A stretch of DNA of 36,175 nucleotides from Labilithrix sp. (GCA_019637225.1 JAHBWC010000081.1:1-36175), one strand, 5' to 3'; shown: positions 23,901 to 31,820, counted from the first letter of the stretch. Notes: generated from the sequence alone by a model not told the origin. A program made the numbers and translations.

Positions 23901-25553
23901 TCAGCGGCCGTTCGGGCGGCTCGACGACGGGCCGGCCGTCGCTGCCGCCGTCTCGCGCGTCCCGGGGCGGACCGACGGTGCGGCGCCGGCGATGGCGACG
24001 TCGAGATCGAAGACGTCGCGCAAAAGCTCCGACTTGGCGCGCACGGTCCACTCCTCGAGCTCGCGGTCCTCTTCGCCGGTGATGACGAGGTTCAACTTGC
24101 GTCCCTTCCCGTCGATCTCCGCGCGCACGCTCTTCACCTTGCCGAGGTGCTCGCGGTCGAGCGCGTCGGCGATACGGAGGATCGCTGCGAGGCCCCGCAC
24201 CTTCATGCGCGCTTCCTTGTCGAGATCGCGGAAGTTCGGATGCGACGGATCGGGAGGGCTCTTGCGGTGGTAGCGCGCGACGTTCGCGACGATGGCGCGC
24301 TCGCCGGGCGTGAGCCCCATGATGTCGGAGTGCTGGATCAAGTAGTAGCTGTGCTTGTGGTGCCCGCCGTAGCTGACGTAGTCGCCGACGTCGTGCAGGA
24401 GCGCCGCGCTGCGGAGGAGCAAGCGCTCGCGCTCGCCGAACCCGTGGAACGCCGTTATGTCGTCGAAGAGCGACATCGCCAGCGAGGCGACGAGCTCGCC
24501 GTGCGCCTGATCGAAGCCGTAGCGCTTGCCGAGGCGGACGCAGCCGTCGACGACGCTCCGCGCCTCCGACTCGGTGTCCCAGCGGTCGAAGTACTTGTCG
24601 ACGAGCTCCTCGAGGATGCCCTCCTTGAGGCCGACGCCCGGCGCCACGATCGCCGGCGCCTTGAAGAGCTCGGCGACGCGCAAGAAGATCGATGACGCCG
24701 TCACGATCGTGTCCGCGCGATCGGGCCGGAGGCCGAAGCTCTCGCGCCGCTGATCGGGCGTCAGCGCGAAGAGCTTTCCGAGCAAGGTCTTCATCAGCGC
24801 GACGTCGACCGCGCGCGCATGGCCGGCGTGACCCCCTTTGGCCGGACAGAGCTCGAAGAGCGTGTCGAGGCTCCCGCCCGTGCCGACCACCATCTCGAAG
24901 GGCAGCTTCTTCAGCGTCGGCACGGCCTCGGCGAGCGTGCGGTCGACGCCCTCGAAGAGCAGCTTCTGGCGCGCGCGGTCCACGGCCTTGACGCCGCGGA
25001 GGTACATCTCGAGCAGGCGCACGGTCCCGATCGGTAGCGAGGTCGCCCAGACGCTCCGCCCCTTGTCGAGGTAAGTGAGCTCGGTCGAGCCGCCGCCGAC
25101 GTCGACGAGGAGCGCGCGCTTTTCGGCGAGCTTGAGCCTGCGCGCCACCGCGAGCTGGATGAGTCGCGCCTCCTCGATGCCCTCGATGACCTCGAGCTCG
25201 ATGCCCGCCTCGCGCCGCGCGCGCTCGACGAGCGTGCTGCGGTTCGAGGCCTCGCGGACGGCGCTCGTCGCGGTGGCGCGGTAGACGTCGACCTTGGCGT
25301 CGTCCATCGACTGGCGAAACTCGCGGAGCGCGGCGCAGGCTTGGCCAATCGACGACGCGGCGAGCTTGCCCGTCACGAAGACCTCGCTGCCGAGGCGCAC
25401 GGGCGCGCGGAGGCTCACGACCTCGCGCCAGGGGGCGCCGGCCGCGTCGGGGAGGAGCGAGAGCTGCTCGCGGCCGAGACCTGAAGCGTGCGCCTCGACG
25501 ATGCGGAGGCGCAGCGCATTCGAGCCGAGGTCGAGCGCAGCGAAGCGCGGCAT
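23901..25553 (-). CDS. ppx: Ppx/GppA family phosphatase (exopolyphosphatase) with HD domain
   Basis: A 550-residue cytosolic protein. The actin-like fold starts at once with A-L-D-L-G-S-N-A-L-R-L (Asp8 region, phosphate 1 loop), A-T-S-A-V-R-E-A-S-N (95-104) and L-L-V-D-V-G-G-G-S-T-E-L (148-159), as in Ppx/GppA enzymes that hydrolyse polyphosphate or pppGpp. After about residue 310 there is an HD-type helical domain (A-A-L-L-H-D-V-G-D-Y-V and H-H-K-H-S-Y-Y). Sequence alone does not separate Ppx from GppA, so the symbol is tentative. The start codon lies 37 bp from the divergent membrane protein start, across a palindrome. Confidence 0.88.
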   Translation of the reverse strand: MPRFAALDLGSNALRLRIVEAHASGLGREQLSLLPDAAGAPWREVVSLRAPVRLGSEVFVTGKLAASSIGQACAALREFRQSMDDAKVDVYRATATSAVREASNRSTLVERARREAGIELEVIEGIEEARLIQLAVARRLKLAEKRALLVDVGGGSTELTYLDKGRSVWATSLPIGTVRLLEMYLRGVKAVDRARQKLLFEGVDRTLAEAVPTLKKLPFEMVVGTGGSLDTLFELCPAKGGHAGHARAVDVALMKTLLGKLFALTPDQRRESFGLRPDRADTIVTASSIFLRVAELFKAPAIVAPGVGLKEGILEELVDKYFDRWDTESEARSVVDGCVRLGKRYGFDQAHGELVASLAMSLFDDITAFHGFGERERLLLRSAALLHDVGDYVSYGGHHKHSYYLIQHSDIMGLTPGERAIVANVARYHRKSPPDPSHPNFRDLDKEARMKVRGLAAILRIADALDREHLGKVKSVRAEIDGKGRKLNLVITGEEDRELEEWTVRAKSELLRDVFDLDVAIAGAAPSVRPGTRETAAATAGPSSSRPNGR

Positions 25554-25559
25554 GAGGAT

Positions 25560-25584
25560 CTTCTACCACGATGTCTGGTAGAAC
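25560..25584. promoter_or_regulatory. Palindromic divergent promoter between ppx and a small membrane protein
   Basis: TTCTACCA (25561-25568) and TGGTAGAA (25576-25583) form a perfect inverted repeat around CGATGTC. Read outward, each arm gives a -10-like hexamer (TAGAAC on plus, TAGAAG on minus) ending 6 nt before an ATG. The palindrome centre (25572) is exactly 19 nt from the first base of each start codon. There is no Shine-Dalgarno on either side. Confidence 0.55.
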
Positions 25585-25590
25585 CGCGTC

Positions 25591-25845
25591 ATGGCGGAGC
25601 GCGAGCCTTCTGTCTCGACGAGCTCACCGACCTCGCGCGCGGTCGCTTCGTCGACGGCCGCCGACAGGTCGCCGTTCGACCGCGCCAAGCGGCACGTCGT
25701 CGTCGCCTGCGCGGCGATCGCCGGCGGACTCGCGGTCGCGGGCTCGGTCGACCGCACGACGGGCGGCGTCCTCGTCGTCGTGGGGTGGATCGCCGGCGTG
25801 GCCTCGCTCCACCGACTCGGACGCACCGGCTCGGATCGCGGCTAG
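25591..25845 (+). CDS. Small two-helix inner-membrane protein
   Basis: An 84-residue protein: a Ser/Thr/Ala-rich cytosolic N-terminus, a first membrane helix (about 35-52), a short D-R-T-T loop and a second helix (about 57-74), then a basic tail. The hydrophobic pattern and G/C third positions favour this frame over the overlapping minus-strand frame. Function is unknown. Its start mirrors that of ppx around the shared palindrome, so the two are likely co-regulated. Confidence 0.6.
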   Translation: MAEREPSVSTSSPTSRAVASSTAADRSPFDRAKRHVVVACAAIAGGLAVAGSVDRTTGGVLVVVGWIAGVASLHRLGRTGSDRG

Positions 25846-25882
25846 CGGACGAGAGCGGCGAGCGGAGGAGCGGACGCGTGCC

Positions 25883-26791
25883 TCAGAGGTCGCTGCGGAG
25901 CACCACGACGCCGACGTCCGGACCGAGCTTCGGCAAGCGCGCCGCCGCCCAGCCGAACTCGCGATCGGTGATCTTGAGCGGGCTCGACGCTGGGCCGGCC
26001 TCGGTCTTCGCGTGGAGGCCGACCTCGGCGAGCGCCTTCTCGTTGACCTCGGGAACGGGGACCGCGCCCGGCGCGCCGGCGCCGTAGACGTGGTCTTTGT
26101 CGAAGAGGCACACGTAGACGATCGGCATCTTGCCCTTGTCGTCGCTGCGCATGAGCTGGTCTTGCAGATCGCGCTGGAGGGTGACCTGCAGGTGGTAGGC
26201 GAAGCGACGGTACGTCCAGCCGGTGACGAGCATGCCGAGCACCCCGCCGTCGGCTTTCTTCACCGGCACCGCGGCGACCCACTCCCGATCCGGGCCCGCC
26301 GGGTTCGGCGTGCCCGGGAATTGGCCCGTCGTCGCCGCGTAAGGGGCGCCTTCGATGACCGGCTTGATGCCCGGCCAGCCCTTCACGAGGTCCTTGCCCG
26401 CCATCGTGTCGTGCTCGAAGTCGTTGCGGACGGCGATGCCCTTGTCGTCGGCGAACGCGAAGAAGGTCGACTTGGCGATGCCGAGATCCGGCACTTGCTG
26501 CCGCATCTTGAGCAGCGCGCTCCGCACGGCGGGCACGTTCTGCTTCGGATCGCCGTCCTTGCCGACCTCCTTCGCGAGAAGCTCCGTCAGCTTCTTCGCG
26601 CCCACGGGCAGGCCGCGCTCGACCTCTTCGACGTCCTTCGCCGTCAGATCGACCAGCTTCTGCGCGTCGGCCCGCGCGTCCTCGGAGCTCTTCTGACCTC
26701 GGTCCTTGCACCCGGCGAGCGTCGCGCCGCCGGCCGTCGTGACGAGGGCCGTCGCGGCCCAGGCGAGGAGCGCTCTTCGACGCGTCATCAT
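25883..26791 (-). CDS. Lipoprotein with Cache/PDC-like sensor domain
   Basis: A 302-residue protein. The N-terminus M-T-R-R-R-A-L-L-A leads to lipobox L-A-G-C (Cys28); the Arg run is compatible with Tat or Sec export. A helical region (40-105) precedes a domain with F-F-A-F-A-D-D-K-G-I-A-V-R-N-D, G-W-P-G-I-K-P-V-I-E-G and E-W-V-A-A-V-P-V-K-K, the order of elements of Cache-type extracellular sensors. It is anchored by lipid, not fused to a kinase or chemoreceptor, so it may act as a soluble ligand-binding partner. TATCCT (26800-26805, minus) lies 8 nt before the ATG, with no Shine-Dalgarno. Confidence 0.75.
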   Translation of the reverse strand: MMTRRRALLAWAATALVTTAGGATLAGCKDRGQKSSEDARADAQKLVDLTAKDVEEVERGLPVGAKKLTELLAKEVGKDGDPKQNVPAVRSALLKMRQQVPDLGIAKSTFFAFADDKGIAVRNDFEHDTMAGKDLVKGWPGIKPVIEGAPYAATTGQFPGTPNPAGPDREWVAAVPVKKADGGVLGMLVTGWTYRRFAYHLQVTLQRDLQDQLMRSDDKGKMPIVYVCLFDKDHVYGAGAPGAVPVPEVNEKALAEVGLHAKTEAGPASSPLKITDREFGWAAARLPKLGPDVGVVVLRSDL

Positions 26792-26799
26792 CGGTCGGG

Positions 26800-26805
26800 A
26801 GGATA
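26800..26805 (-). promoter_or_regulatory. -10-like TATCCT before the Cache-type lipoprotein gene
   Basis: Reading minus, TATCCT ends 8 nt before the ATG at 26791. The same hexamer lies at nearly the same distance before the genes at 2633 and 10426. Confidence 0.45.
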
Positions 26806-26942
26806 CGACAGATCGCGCGCGCCGGGGTTCCCGCGTCGGGCCTCCATGACGCTCAGCCGCGCCGCGGTGGCGGGGAGCTCTGCGATCGCGACCGGGAACC
26901 GTGGCGACCGGAGCGAGATTCTGTTAGCAACCTCTCCAGTTG

Positions 26943-27025
26943 GCCGAAGTGGCGGAACGGTAGACGCAGCGGATTCAAAATCCGCCGTACGAAAGTACGT
27001 GAGGGTTCGAGTCCCTCCTTCGGTA
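26943..27025 (+). tRNA. tRNA-Leu(CAA)
   Basis: All arms fold: acceptor GCCGAAG/CTTCGGT, D arm 26952-26967, anticodon stem GCGGA/TCCGC with loop TTCAAAA (anticodon CAA at 26976-26978), long class II variable arm (26986-27000), T arm GAGGG-TTCGAGT-CCCTC and discriminator A73. The long variable arm, A73 and CAA identify leucine. The first acceptor pair is G1-U72 instead of the usual G-C. The gene is followed by CC then T, so CCA is not fully encoded and must be added after transcription. No confident promoter was seen in 26806-26942. Confidence 0.95.
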
Positions 27026-27065
27026 CCTCGAGCGAGAACGACGAGCGAAGTGGCGCCGGCGCGTG

Positions 27066-27533
27066 TCAGAACGCGTCGCCGAAGAGGTCTCCGCCGTCGA
27101 GGTCTGCCGCGGGGCACTCGCTCGCGCACTTCGATTTCGCGCAGGCCGACACGTCCGAGAGAACGCTTCCGCCGCGCTCGTGCGAGATCGAGCACGTGTA
27201 CTGGCAAAGGATGTCTCCCTTGCAGTCGTCGACGCACTTCAGCAACGCCTCGCAGTCCGGGGTCTTGTCACAGGTGAGGATGAACTCGCAGCAGTTGGCG
27301 CGCGCGCACTGATCGCACGCCGGCCGATCATCCACTTTTTCGTGGTTGGCGCAGTTGCCCGCGGCGGGGTTCGAGCTGTTGTCGCCCTCGGGGTCCGCGT
27401 CGTCGCCGCTGCTCCCGCTCGAGCCGCGACCACGACTGAGCGAAGTGCCGTCGGGGGACGGCGCGCTGCAACCGACGACGATGGCGAACGCGAACGAGCA
27501 GCTGAGAAAAGCGACAGCGAAAGGTTTCCGCAC
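27066..27533 (-). CDS. Cys-rich lipoprotein
   Basis: A 155-residue protein starting at GTG (27533) with CGGAGG about 6 nt upstream. The signal peptide ends in V-V-G-C (Cys22). A Ser/Gly/Asp linker (25-60) is followed by a compact domain with over a dozen cysteines (C-D-Q-C, N-C-C, T-C-D, D-C-E, K-C-V-D-D-C, L-C-Q-Y-T-C, A-C-A-K-S-K-C-A-S-E-C), probably disulfide-bonded on the cell surface. This type is common and poorly characterised in myxobacteria. Confidence 0.75.
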   Translation of the reverse strand: MRKPFAVAFLSCSFAFAIVVGCSAPSPDGTSLSRGRGSSGSSGDDADPEGDNSSNPAAGNCANHEKVDDRPACDQCARANCCEFILTCDKTPDCEALLKCVDDCKGDILCQYTCSISHERGGSVLSDVSACAKSKCASECPAADLDGGDLFGDAF

Positions 27534-27903
27534 GAAGACCTCCGAGGCTCAAGCGTGCCATCCCGGCCTCGTCCGCGCCAGAGTCTCGTGCTCGCGCTCC
27601 GCGCTTCGGAGTGGTTGGATCGCTCGTTGACCAGTCGGCGCGGGTGCACGGTTTCCGTTGATTACATTGCGTGAGGCGCACTCGACGTAGACGTCGATGT
27701 CGACGCCGAGTGGGGCGGAGCGCGCGGCGGCCTCGCGGTCGAGAGCCGCCGGCGTGCTTACGGACGAGGTGTCGATGTCCTCGTCGGCGCCTCGCCGCGC
27801 CGACGAGGGCCGTCGCGCTCGCTCTCGAACGGCGCATGTTGGTGAAACGCCAAATACGGATTTCCTTTGCGAGCCGATATCGACTGTTTTATGGCTTCGT
27901 CAG
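27534..27903. other. 370-bp gap with a cluster of inverted repeats
   Basis: No gene is seen. CCTCGTCGGCGC (27779-27790) pairs perfectly with GCGCCGACGAGG (27797-27808) around a 6-nt loop. Its left arm can also pair with GACGAGG at 27763-27769, so two hairpins exclude each other. A further GGCGGC/GCCGCC pair lies at 27726-27750. The last 60 bp are AT-richer and carry the promoter of the following gene. Confidence 0.6.
27867..27895 (+). promoter_or_regulatory. Sigma-70-like promoter of the DNA-binding protein gene
   Basis: TTGCGA (27867-27872), a 17-bp spacer and TATGGC (27890-27895) lie in AT-rich sequence. The -10 ends 8 nt before the ATG at 27904 and no Shine-Dalgarno is present, so the transcript should begin at or next to the start codon. 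Confidence 0.5.
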
Positions 27904-28359
27904 ATGAGCAATCTGAAGAGCACGATCGAGGGCCTCGCCAACGAGTTCGCGAAGAGCATCATCAGCGCGTTGCGCGCAGCGTCGATCGACGAGCTCACGG
28001 GAGTGAGCGGCATCGGACGCGGCGGACGCGGCGCGCGCGGGCCGATCGCGGACGCCGGCGGCGGGCGCAAGCGCGGTCCTGCCGGACGTCTCGGGCGTCG
28101 CTCGCCGGACGACATCGGGCGGATGGTCGACAGCATCGTCGCGCTCCTCCAGAAGAGCCCCGAGGGCCTCCGCGCCGAGCAGATCCGCGAGGCGCTCGTT
28201 TGCCAGGCGAAGGAGCTTCCCCGTCCTCTCGCCGACGGGCTCGCCCAGGGCCGCATCTCCAAGACGGGCCAGAAGCGCGCGACGACCTACTTCGCAGGCG
28301 CGAAGGCCGAGGGCGGCGCCGCGAAGCGCCGCGGGCGCGGCCGTCGCAAGCGCGCCTGA
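27904..28359 (+). CDS. Basic DNA-binding protein, putative nucleoid-associated/winged-helix type
   Basis: With the ATG at 27904 the product is 151 residues; upstream in-frame codons are not protein-like. An amphipathic N-terminal helix (about 3-30, possible dimerisation) is followed by a Gly/Arg-rich linker (G-R-G-G-R-G-A-R-G), a helical segment D-I-G-R-M-V-D-S-I-V-A-L-L-Q with E-Q-I-R-E-A-L that looks like part of a winged helix, and a strongly basic tail (K-R-R-G-R-G-R-R-K-R) resembling AT-hook or histone-tail elements. A chromatin-like or regulatory role is inferred. It converges on the kinase-TPR gene (34-bp gap). Confidence 0.7.
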   Translation: MSNLKSTIEGLANEFAKSIISALRAASIDELTGVSGIGRGGRGARGPIADAGGGRKRGPAGRLGRRSPDDIGRMVDSIVALLQKSPEGLRAEQIREALVCQAKELPRPLADGLAQGRISKTGQKRATTYFAGAKAEGGAAKRRGRGRRKRA

Positions 28360-28393
28360 GTCGAGATTCTCGGCAGTCGAGCGAATCGCGACT

Positions 28394-31117
28394 TCAATCG
28401 CGAGTCATCGTGGCGAGTCGCTCGGTCGCGCGCGCCACCGTACGAGACGCGGTCGCTTTCGGCCACGTCTCGACGATCTTCTCGTAGCTCGCCCTGGCGG
28501 CGGCGAGGTCGCCCTTCGCCTCGTGGGCTTGCGCGAGATAGAGGCGCGCCTTCGCGATCACCATCACGGCGTCGAACGTGGCGCAGCTCGACACGACCCG
28601 CTCGAGATAGGGCACGGCCTCCGCCCAGCGGCCCGTCAGCGCGTACGCCTTTCCGATCGCGAAGTCGACGAACAGGCCGTGGGCGTCGCCGGGCGCGCCT
28701 TCGTCACGCGGCGCGCGGGCGAGGGCGTCGGCGGCCTCCTCGCGTGACTCGGCGAAGCTCCCATAGACGGTCGCCCAGGTCGTCCACGGCTCTCGCGCGC
28801 TCCGGCCCTCGCTCGCGCGACGGTGTTCGCGCTCGATCCACTCGGCGCGCTGCGTCTCGAGCTCCTGCTTCGTGATCTCGCCGGCTCGGTAGAGCGGCTC
28901 GTAGAACGCGATGCTCGGATCGGGCGCGAACGGGTAGCTCGGCCACGCGGCGAGCCGATCGAGGAAGCCGCGCGCGGCCTTCGCGGCGTCCTTCATCCGG
29001 TCCATCTCCATGAGCACGTTCACGCGGAGGCGTCCGGGCTCGGCGTGGTCGTACGAGTCGGCGGTGTGCGGCAGGCCGGCGTCGTACTCGCGCGCGAGCT
29101 CGTCGGCGCGGACGAGGTCGCCGTCGAGCACGGCGAGGAGCGCCGTGTCCCAGAGCTCCGCCTGTTTGCGCGCCTCCGCCGGCACGAGGCTCCAGCGGCG
29201 GGAGAGGACCTCCTCGACGCTCGGACGCGGCGCGCCGTCCGCGTGGAGCGCGCGCGCCAGGCTCGCGAACGGGCGGGGCGACTGCGGCTCGAGCGATCCC
29301 CAGCGCGTCGCTTCGTCCTTCGCGCGGCGACACTCGCCCGCGGCGAAGAGCAGCTCGTAGCGCGTCTCGACGCACGTCGAGGCGACGGGTGAGCGCTTGA
29401 TGCAGCGCTCGGTCGTCGCGAGCCCTTCGGCGACGTTGCCGAGGCTCTTGTCGCTCTTCGCCATCGCCGCGAGGCCGGGGACGAAGCCGTCGTCGAGGCG
29501 GAGCGCCGCCTGGAACGCCGCCTTCGCGCCCTCGTGGTCGCCTTGCTGCTGGCGCGCGCGGCCGAGGTAGTACTGCAGCTCCGGATCGCGCGGGTGCTGG
29601 AAGACCGCCGAGGTCATCCGCGTCTCCCACTCCTCGACGTCCGGCGTCGCGCGGATGAACGGCTCGCTCGCCTCGAGCAGGCGCTCGTCTCGCGGAACGA
29701 GCATGTGGCGATGCTCGTAGGCGCTCTGGAACGAAGCCTGCGCGGCGGGGGGATCGTTCGCCGATGCCTGCTGCAGCGCGAGCTCGAGGTGCGCGGCGGC
29801 GAAGGTCGGATCGGCCTCGATCGCGCGGCCGAGCGCGGCCCGCGCCTTGGCCGTCGCGCCGTCGCGCCAGAGGCTCATCGCCTCCTTGTACGCCGTCTCG
29901 GCTTGCGGGACCGTCGACAGCGGGCGCGGGGCGCTCGGCGTCGACGTCGGGATCCCCTGCACCTGCGGGCGCTCCACCCGCGTCTTCACCACGTAGACGG
30001 TCGCCGCGAGCGCGCCGAGGAGCGCGAGCGGGAGCGCCAGGGAGAGCGCGCGTCGCCTCGGGCTCGGCGGCTCGACGCGCGCGCCCTCGGCGCTCGCGGA
30101 CGACTCGATCGACACGGTCGTCGGCACGCGCGTCGTCGCCGCGTAGGCCGGATCGTCCTCCGCGCGCGGGCGCGGCGTGACGCGCACGCGATCGCCTCCC
30201 GTCGTGAGCGAGGCGAACGGCTCGAGCGCGTCGGCGACGTCGGCCATCGACGGGAAGCGCTGCCCCGGCGCCTTCGCGAGCGCGCGAAGGATGGTCTCCT
30301 CGACGACGGACGGCACGTCCTTCGTCTTCGAGCGGATCGATCGCGGCGACTCGGTGAGGATGTTCGCGACGAGGCTGAGGACGTCGCCCGTCTCCACCCA
30401 CGGGCGCTCGCCCGTGACGAGCTCGTAGGCCATCACGGCCCACGCGAACTGGTCGCAGCGCGCGTCGACGTCGGCGCCCTTGATCTGCTCGGGCGCCATG
30501 TACACCGGCGTCCCGGCGATGGCCCCGCCGCCGGTGACGGTGTCGACGACGTGCTGTTCGTCGGGGGAGCGGCTGACGGTCCGGCGCGCGATGCCGAAGT
30601 CGAGGACCTTCACGCCGCCGTCCTCGCGGATCATGACGTTCTCGGGCTTGATGTCGCGGTGGACGATGCCCGCCTTGTGCGCGGCCTCGAGGGCGCGCGC
30701 GACGTCGATGAGCCAGCGGACGCGACGCGAGAGCGGCAGCTCGACGTTGCCGACGAGGTTCCGGAGCGACGAGCCGACGACGTACTCCATGGCGAGGTAA
30801 AGCCGGCCGTCGGACTCGCCGACGTCGTAGATCGCGACCACGTTCGGGTGACTGAGCGACGCGACCGCGCGAGCCTCGCGGAGCATGCGGCTCGAGAGCT
30901 CGACGAGCGACGAGCCGCCGCCCGACTCGCGCTTCTTGGCGTCCTTCGAGCTCTCGTTCGACGACGGGGTCTTCGCGCCGTCGGGGACGACGATGAGCTT
31001 CAGCGCCACGGTGCGTTCGAGCCGCGGGTCGAACGCCCGGTACACCTGCCCCATACCGCCTTGACCCACGAAGCCGCGGATCTCGTAAGGGCCGACGAGG
31101 TCACCGGGTTTGAGCAT
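28394..31117 (-). CDS. Ser/Thr protein kinase with transmembrane helix and TPR array
   Basis: The ATG at 31117 (907 aa) starts 10 residues before the kinase fold; the frame upstream is Arg-rich shadow. Motifs: GQGGMG (18-23), Lys40 (V-A-L-K), HRDIKPEN (153-160), DFG (173-175) and MAPE (207-210). Between strand beta3 and helix C lies a low-complexity Ser/Lys insertion (about 47-70) that could be an autophosphorylation site. After the kinase (to about 300) come a linker, one transmembrane helix (357-377) and a long TPR-type region (about 395-900; A-L-G-R-A-I-E-A-D-P-T-F-A-A-A-H, Y-Y-L-G-R-A-R-Q-Q-Q-G-D) that would lie outside the membrane. It is monocistronic as far as seen. The partner is unknown. 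Confidence 0.92.
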   Translation of the reverse strand: MLKPGDLVGPYEIRGFVGQGGMGQVYRAFDPRLERTVALKLIVVPDGAKTPSSNESSKDAKKRESGGGSSLVELSSRMLREARAVASLSHPNVVAIYDVGESDGRLYLAMEYVVGSSLRNLVGNVELPLSRRVRWLIDVARALEAAHKAGIVHRDIKPENVMIREDGGVKVLDFGIARRTVSRSPDEQHVVDTVTGGGAIAGTPVYMAPEQIKGADVDARCDQFAWAVMAYELVTGERPWVETGDVLSLVANILTESPRSIRSKTKDVPSVVEETILRALAKAPGQRFPSMADVADALEPFASLTTGGDRVRVTPRPRAEDDPAYAATTRVPTTVSIESSASAEGARVEPPSPRRRALSLALPLALLGALAATVYVVKTRVERPQVQGIPTSTPSAPRPLSTVPQAETAYKEAMSLWRDGATAKARAALGRAIEADPTFAAAHLELALQQASANDPPAAQASFQSAYEHRHMLVPRDERLLEASEPFIRATPDVEEWETRMTSAVFQHPRDPELQYYLGRARQQQGDHEGAKAAFQAALRLDDGFVPGLAAMAKSDKSLGNVAEGLATTERCIKRSPVASTCVETRYELLFAAGECRRAKDEATRWGSLEPQSPRPFASLARALHADGAPRPSVEEVLSRRWSLVPAEARKQAELWDTALLAVLDGDLVRADELAREYDAGLPHTADSYDHAEPGRLRVNVLMEMDRMKDAAKAARGFLDRLAAWPSYPFAPDPSIAFYEPLYRAGEITKQELETQRAEWIEREHRRASEGRSAREPWTTWATVYGSFAESREEAADALARAPRDEGAPGDAHGLFVDFAIGKAYALTGRWAEAVPYLERVVSSCATFDAVMVIAKARLYLAQAHEAKGDLAAARASYEKIVETWPKATASRTVARATERLATMTRD

Positions 31118-31490
31118 GGTTTGCCGGTCGCTCCGAGCCTTCTCGAGCCCACGAAGAGTACGCCCAACGGGCGCCTCCCGACCACGACGGACCGATCGCG
31201 GGCGCACGAACGGTCGAGCGCGCCCTCTCCGCCGCTCGAGGAGCGGGCTCTCCGGGCGCGCACGGCCGAGGACCTCGACCCAGCGAGAGGCCGAGCGTAA
31301 GAGGTGAACCGACGTCGGGCGCGGCTATTCCTCCCTGAAGTTGCGGGCGAAGTCGCGGGCGGGCGGGCCGGGAGCTTCGAGCGGAGGGCCGCGAAGGCCT
31401 GCATATTCCCTAGCGACCGCGGTTGGGCCGTGGTATCCGTCCGGACCCTTGTCGTGACAGGGTTCACGATTCTCAGGAGATTTTCGACAG
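31118..31490. promoter_or_regulatory. 373-bp gap: kinase and rpsU upstream regions, with rpsU leader hairpin and ribosome binding site
   Basis: No gene is seen. Near rpsU, ACCCT-T-GT (31445-31452) pairs with AC-AGGGT (31457-31463) around CGTG with one bulged T, giving a hairpin 11 nt upstream of a strong Shine-Dalgarno AGGAGA (31475-31480), itself 10 nt before the ATG. The hairpin could modulate S21 translation. TATCCG at 31434-31439 might be a -10. For the kinase gene no clear promoter is visible. Confidence 0.45.
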
Positions 31491-31724
31491 ATGCCGAGTG
31501 ATGCCGTCCAGTGCAAGCCGCTCGAGGTCGTGGTCAGCGACCGCGGGATCGAGCGCGCCATCAAGATGCTCAAGCGGAAGCTCGCCTCCGAGGGCGTCCT
31601 GCGCGAGCTCAAGATGCGCCGCCACTACATGAAGCCGAGCGTGAAGCGCCGCAAGAAGCAGGCCGAGGCCGCTCGTCGCCGTCGCAAGCGCGCGAAGCTC
31701 GACGCGGCGCCGCCGAAGAGCTGA
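31491..31724 (+). CDS. rpsU: 30S ribosomal protein bS21
   Basis: A 77-residue highly basic protein: K-P-L-E-V-V-V, G-I-E-R-A-I-K-M-L-K-R-K, L-R-E-L-K-M-R-R-H-Y, K-P-S-V-K-R-R-K-K-Q and an Arg/Lys-rich helix, matching bS21 throughout. It sits by the platform of the 30S subunit close to the anti-Shine-Dalgarno of 16S rRNA and helps initiation. The tail is a little longer than in enterics. It has a strong ribosome binding site and a Rho-independent terminator, so it is a single-gene unit. Confidence 0.97.
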   Translation: MPSDAVQCKPLEVVVSDRGIERAIKMLKRKLASEGVLRELKMRRHYMKPSVKRRKKQAEAARRRRKRAKLDAAPPKS

Positions 31725-31753
31725 GCCGCGCTTCGGACGTCTGCCGAGACATG

Positions 31754-31786
31754 GCGGGCCTGCCTCAGCGGCGGGCTCGCTTTCTG
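31754..31786 (+). terminator. Rho-independent terminator of rpsU
   Basis: GCGGGCCTGCC (31754-31764) pairs along all 11 positions (two as G-U) with GGCGGGCTCGC (31770-31780) around loop TCAGC, followed at once by TTTCTG and a further T-rich stretch. It lies 30 nt after the rpsU stop. Confidence 0.75.
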
Positions 31787-31820
31787 TCGTTTGTCGGGCG
31801 AGCCGGCCTGCCGACGCGTC

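Noticed and set aside
25563..25826. An 87-codon minus-strand frame overlapping the small membrane protein
   Set aside because: It lacks membrane helices or motifs and would overlap the divergent promoter. The plus-strand frame has two clear hydrophobic helices.
26881..26942. A promoter for tRNA-Leu (TGGCGA with TTAGCA)
   Set aside because: The -10 match is too poor to call.
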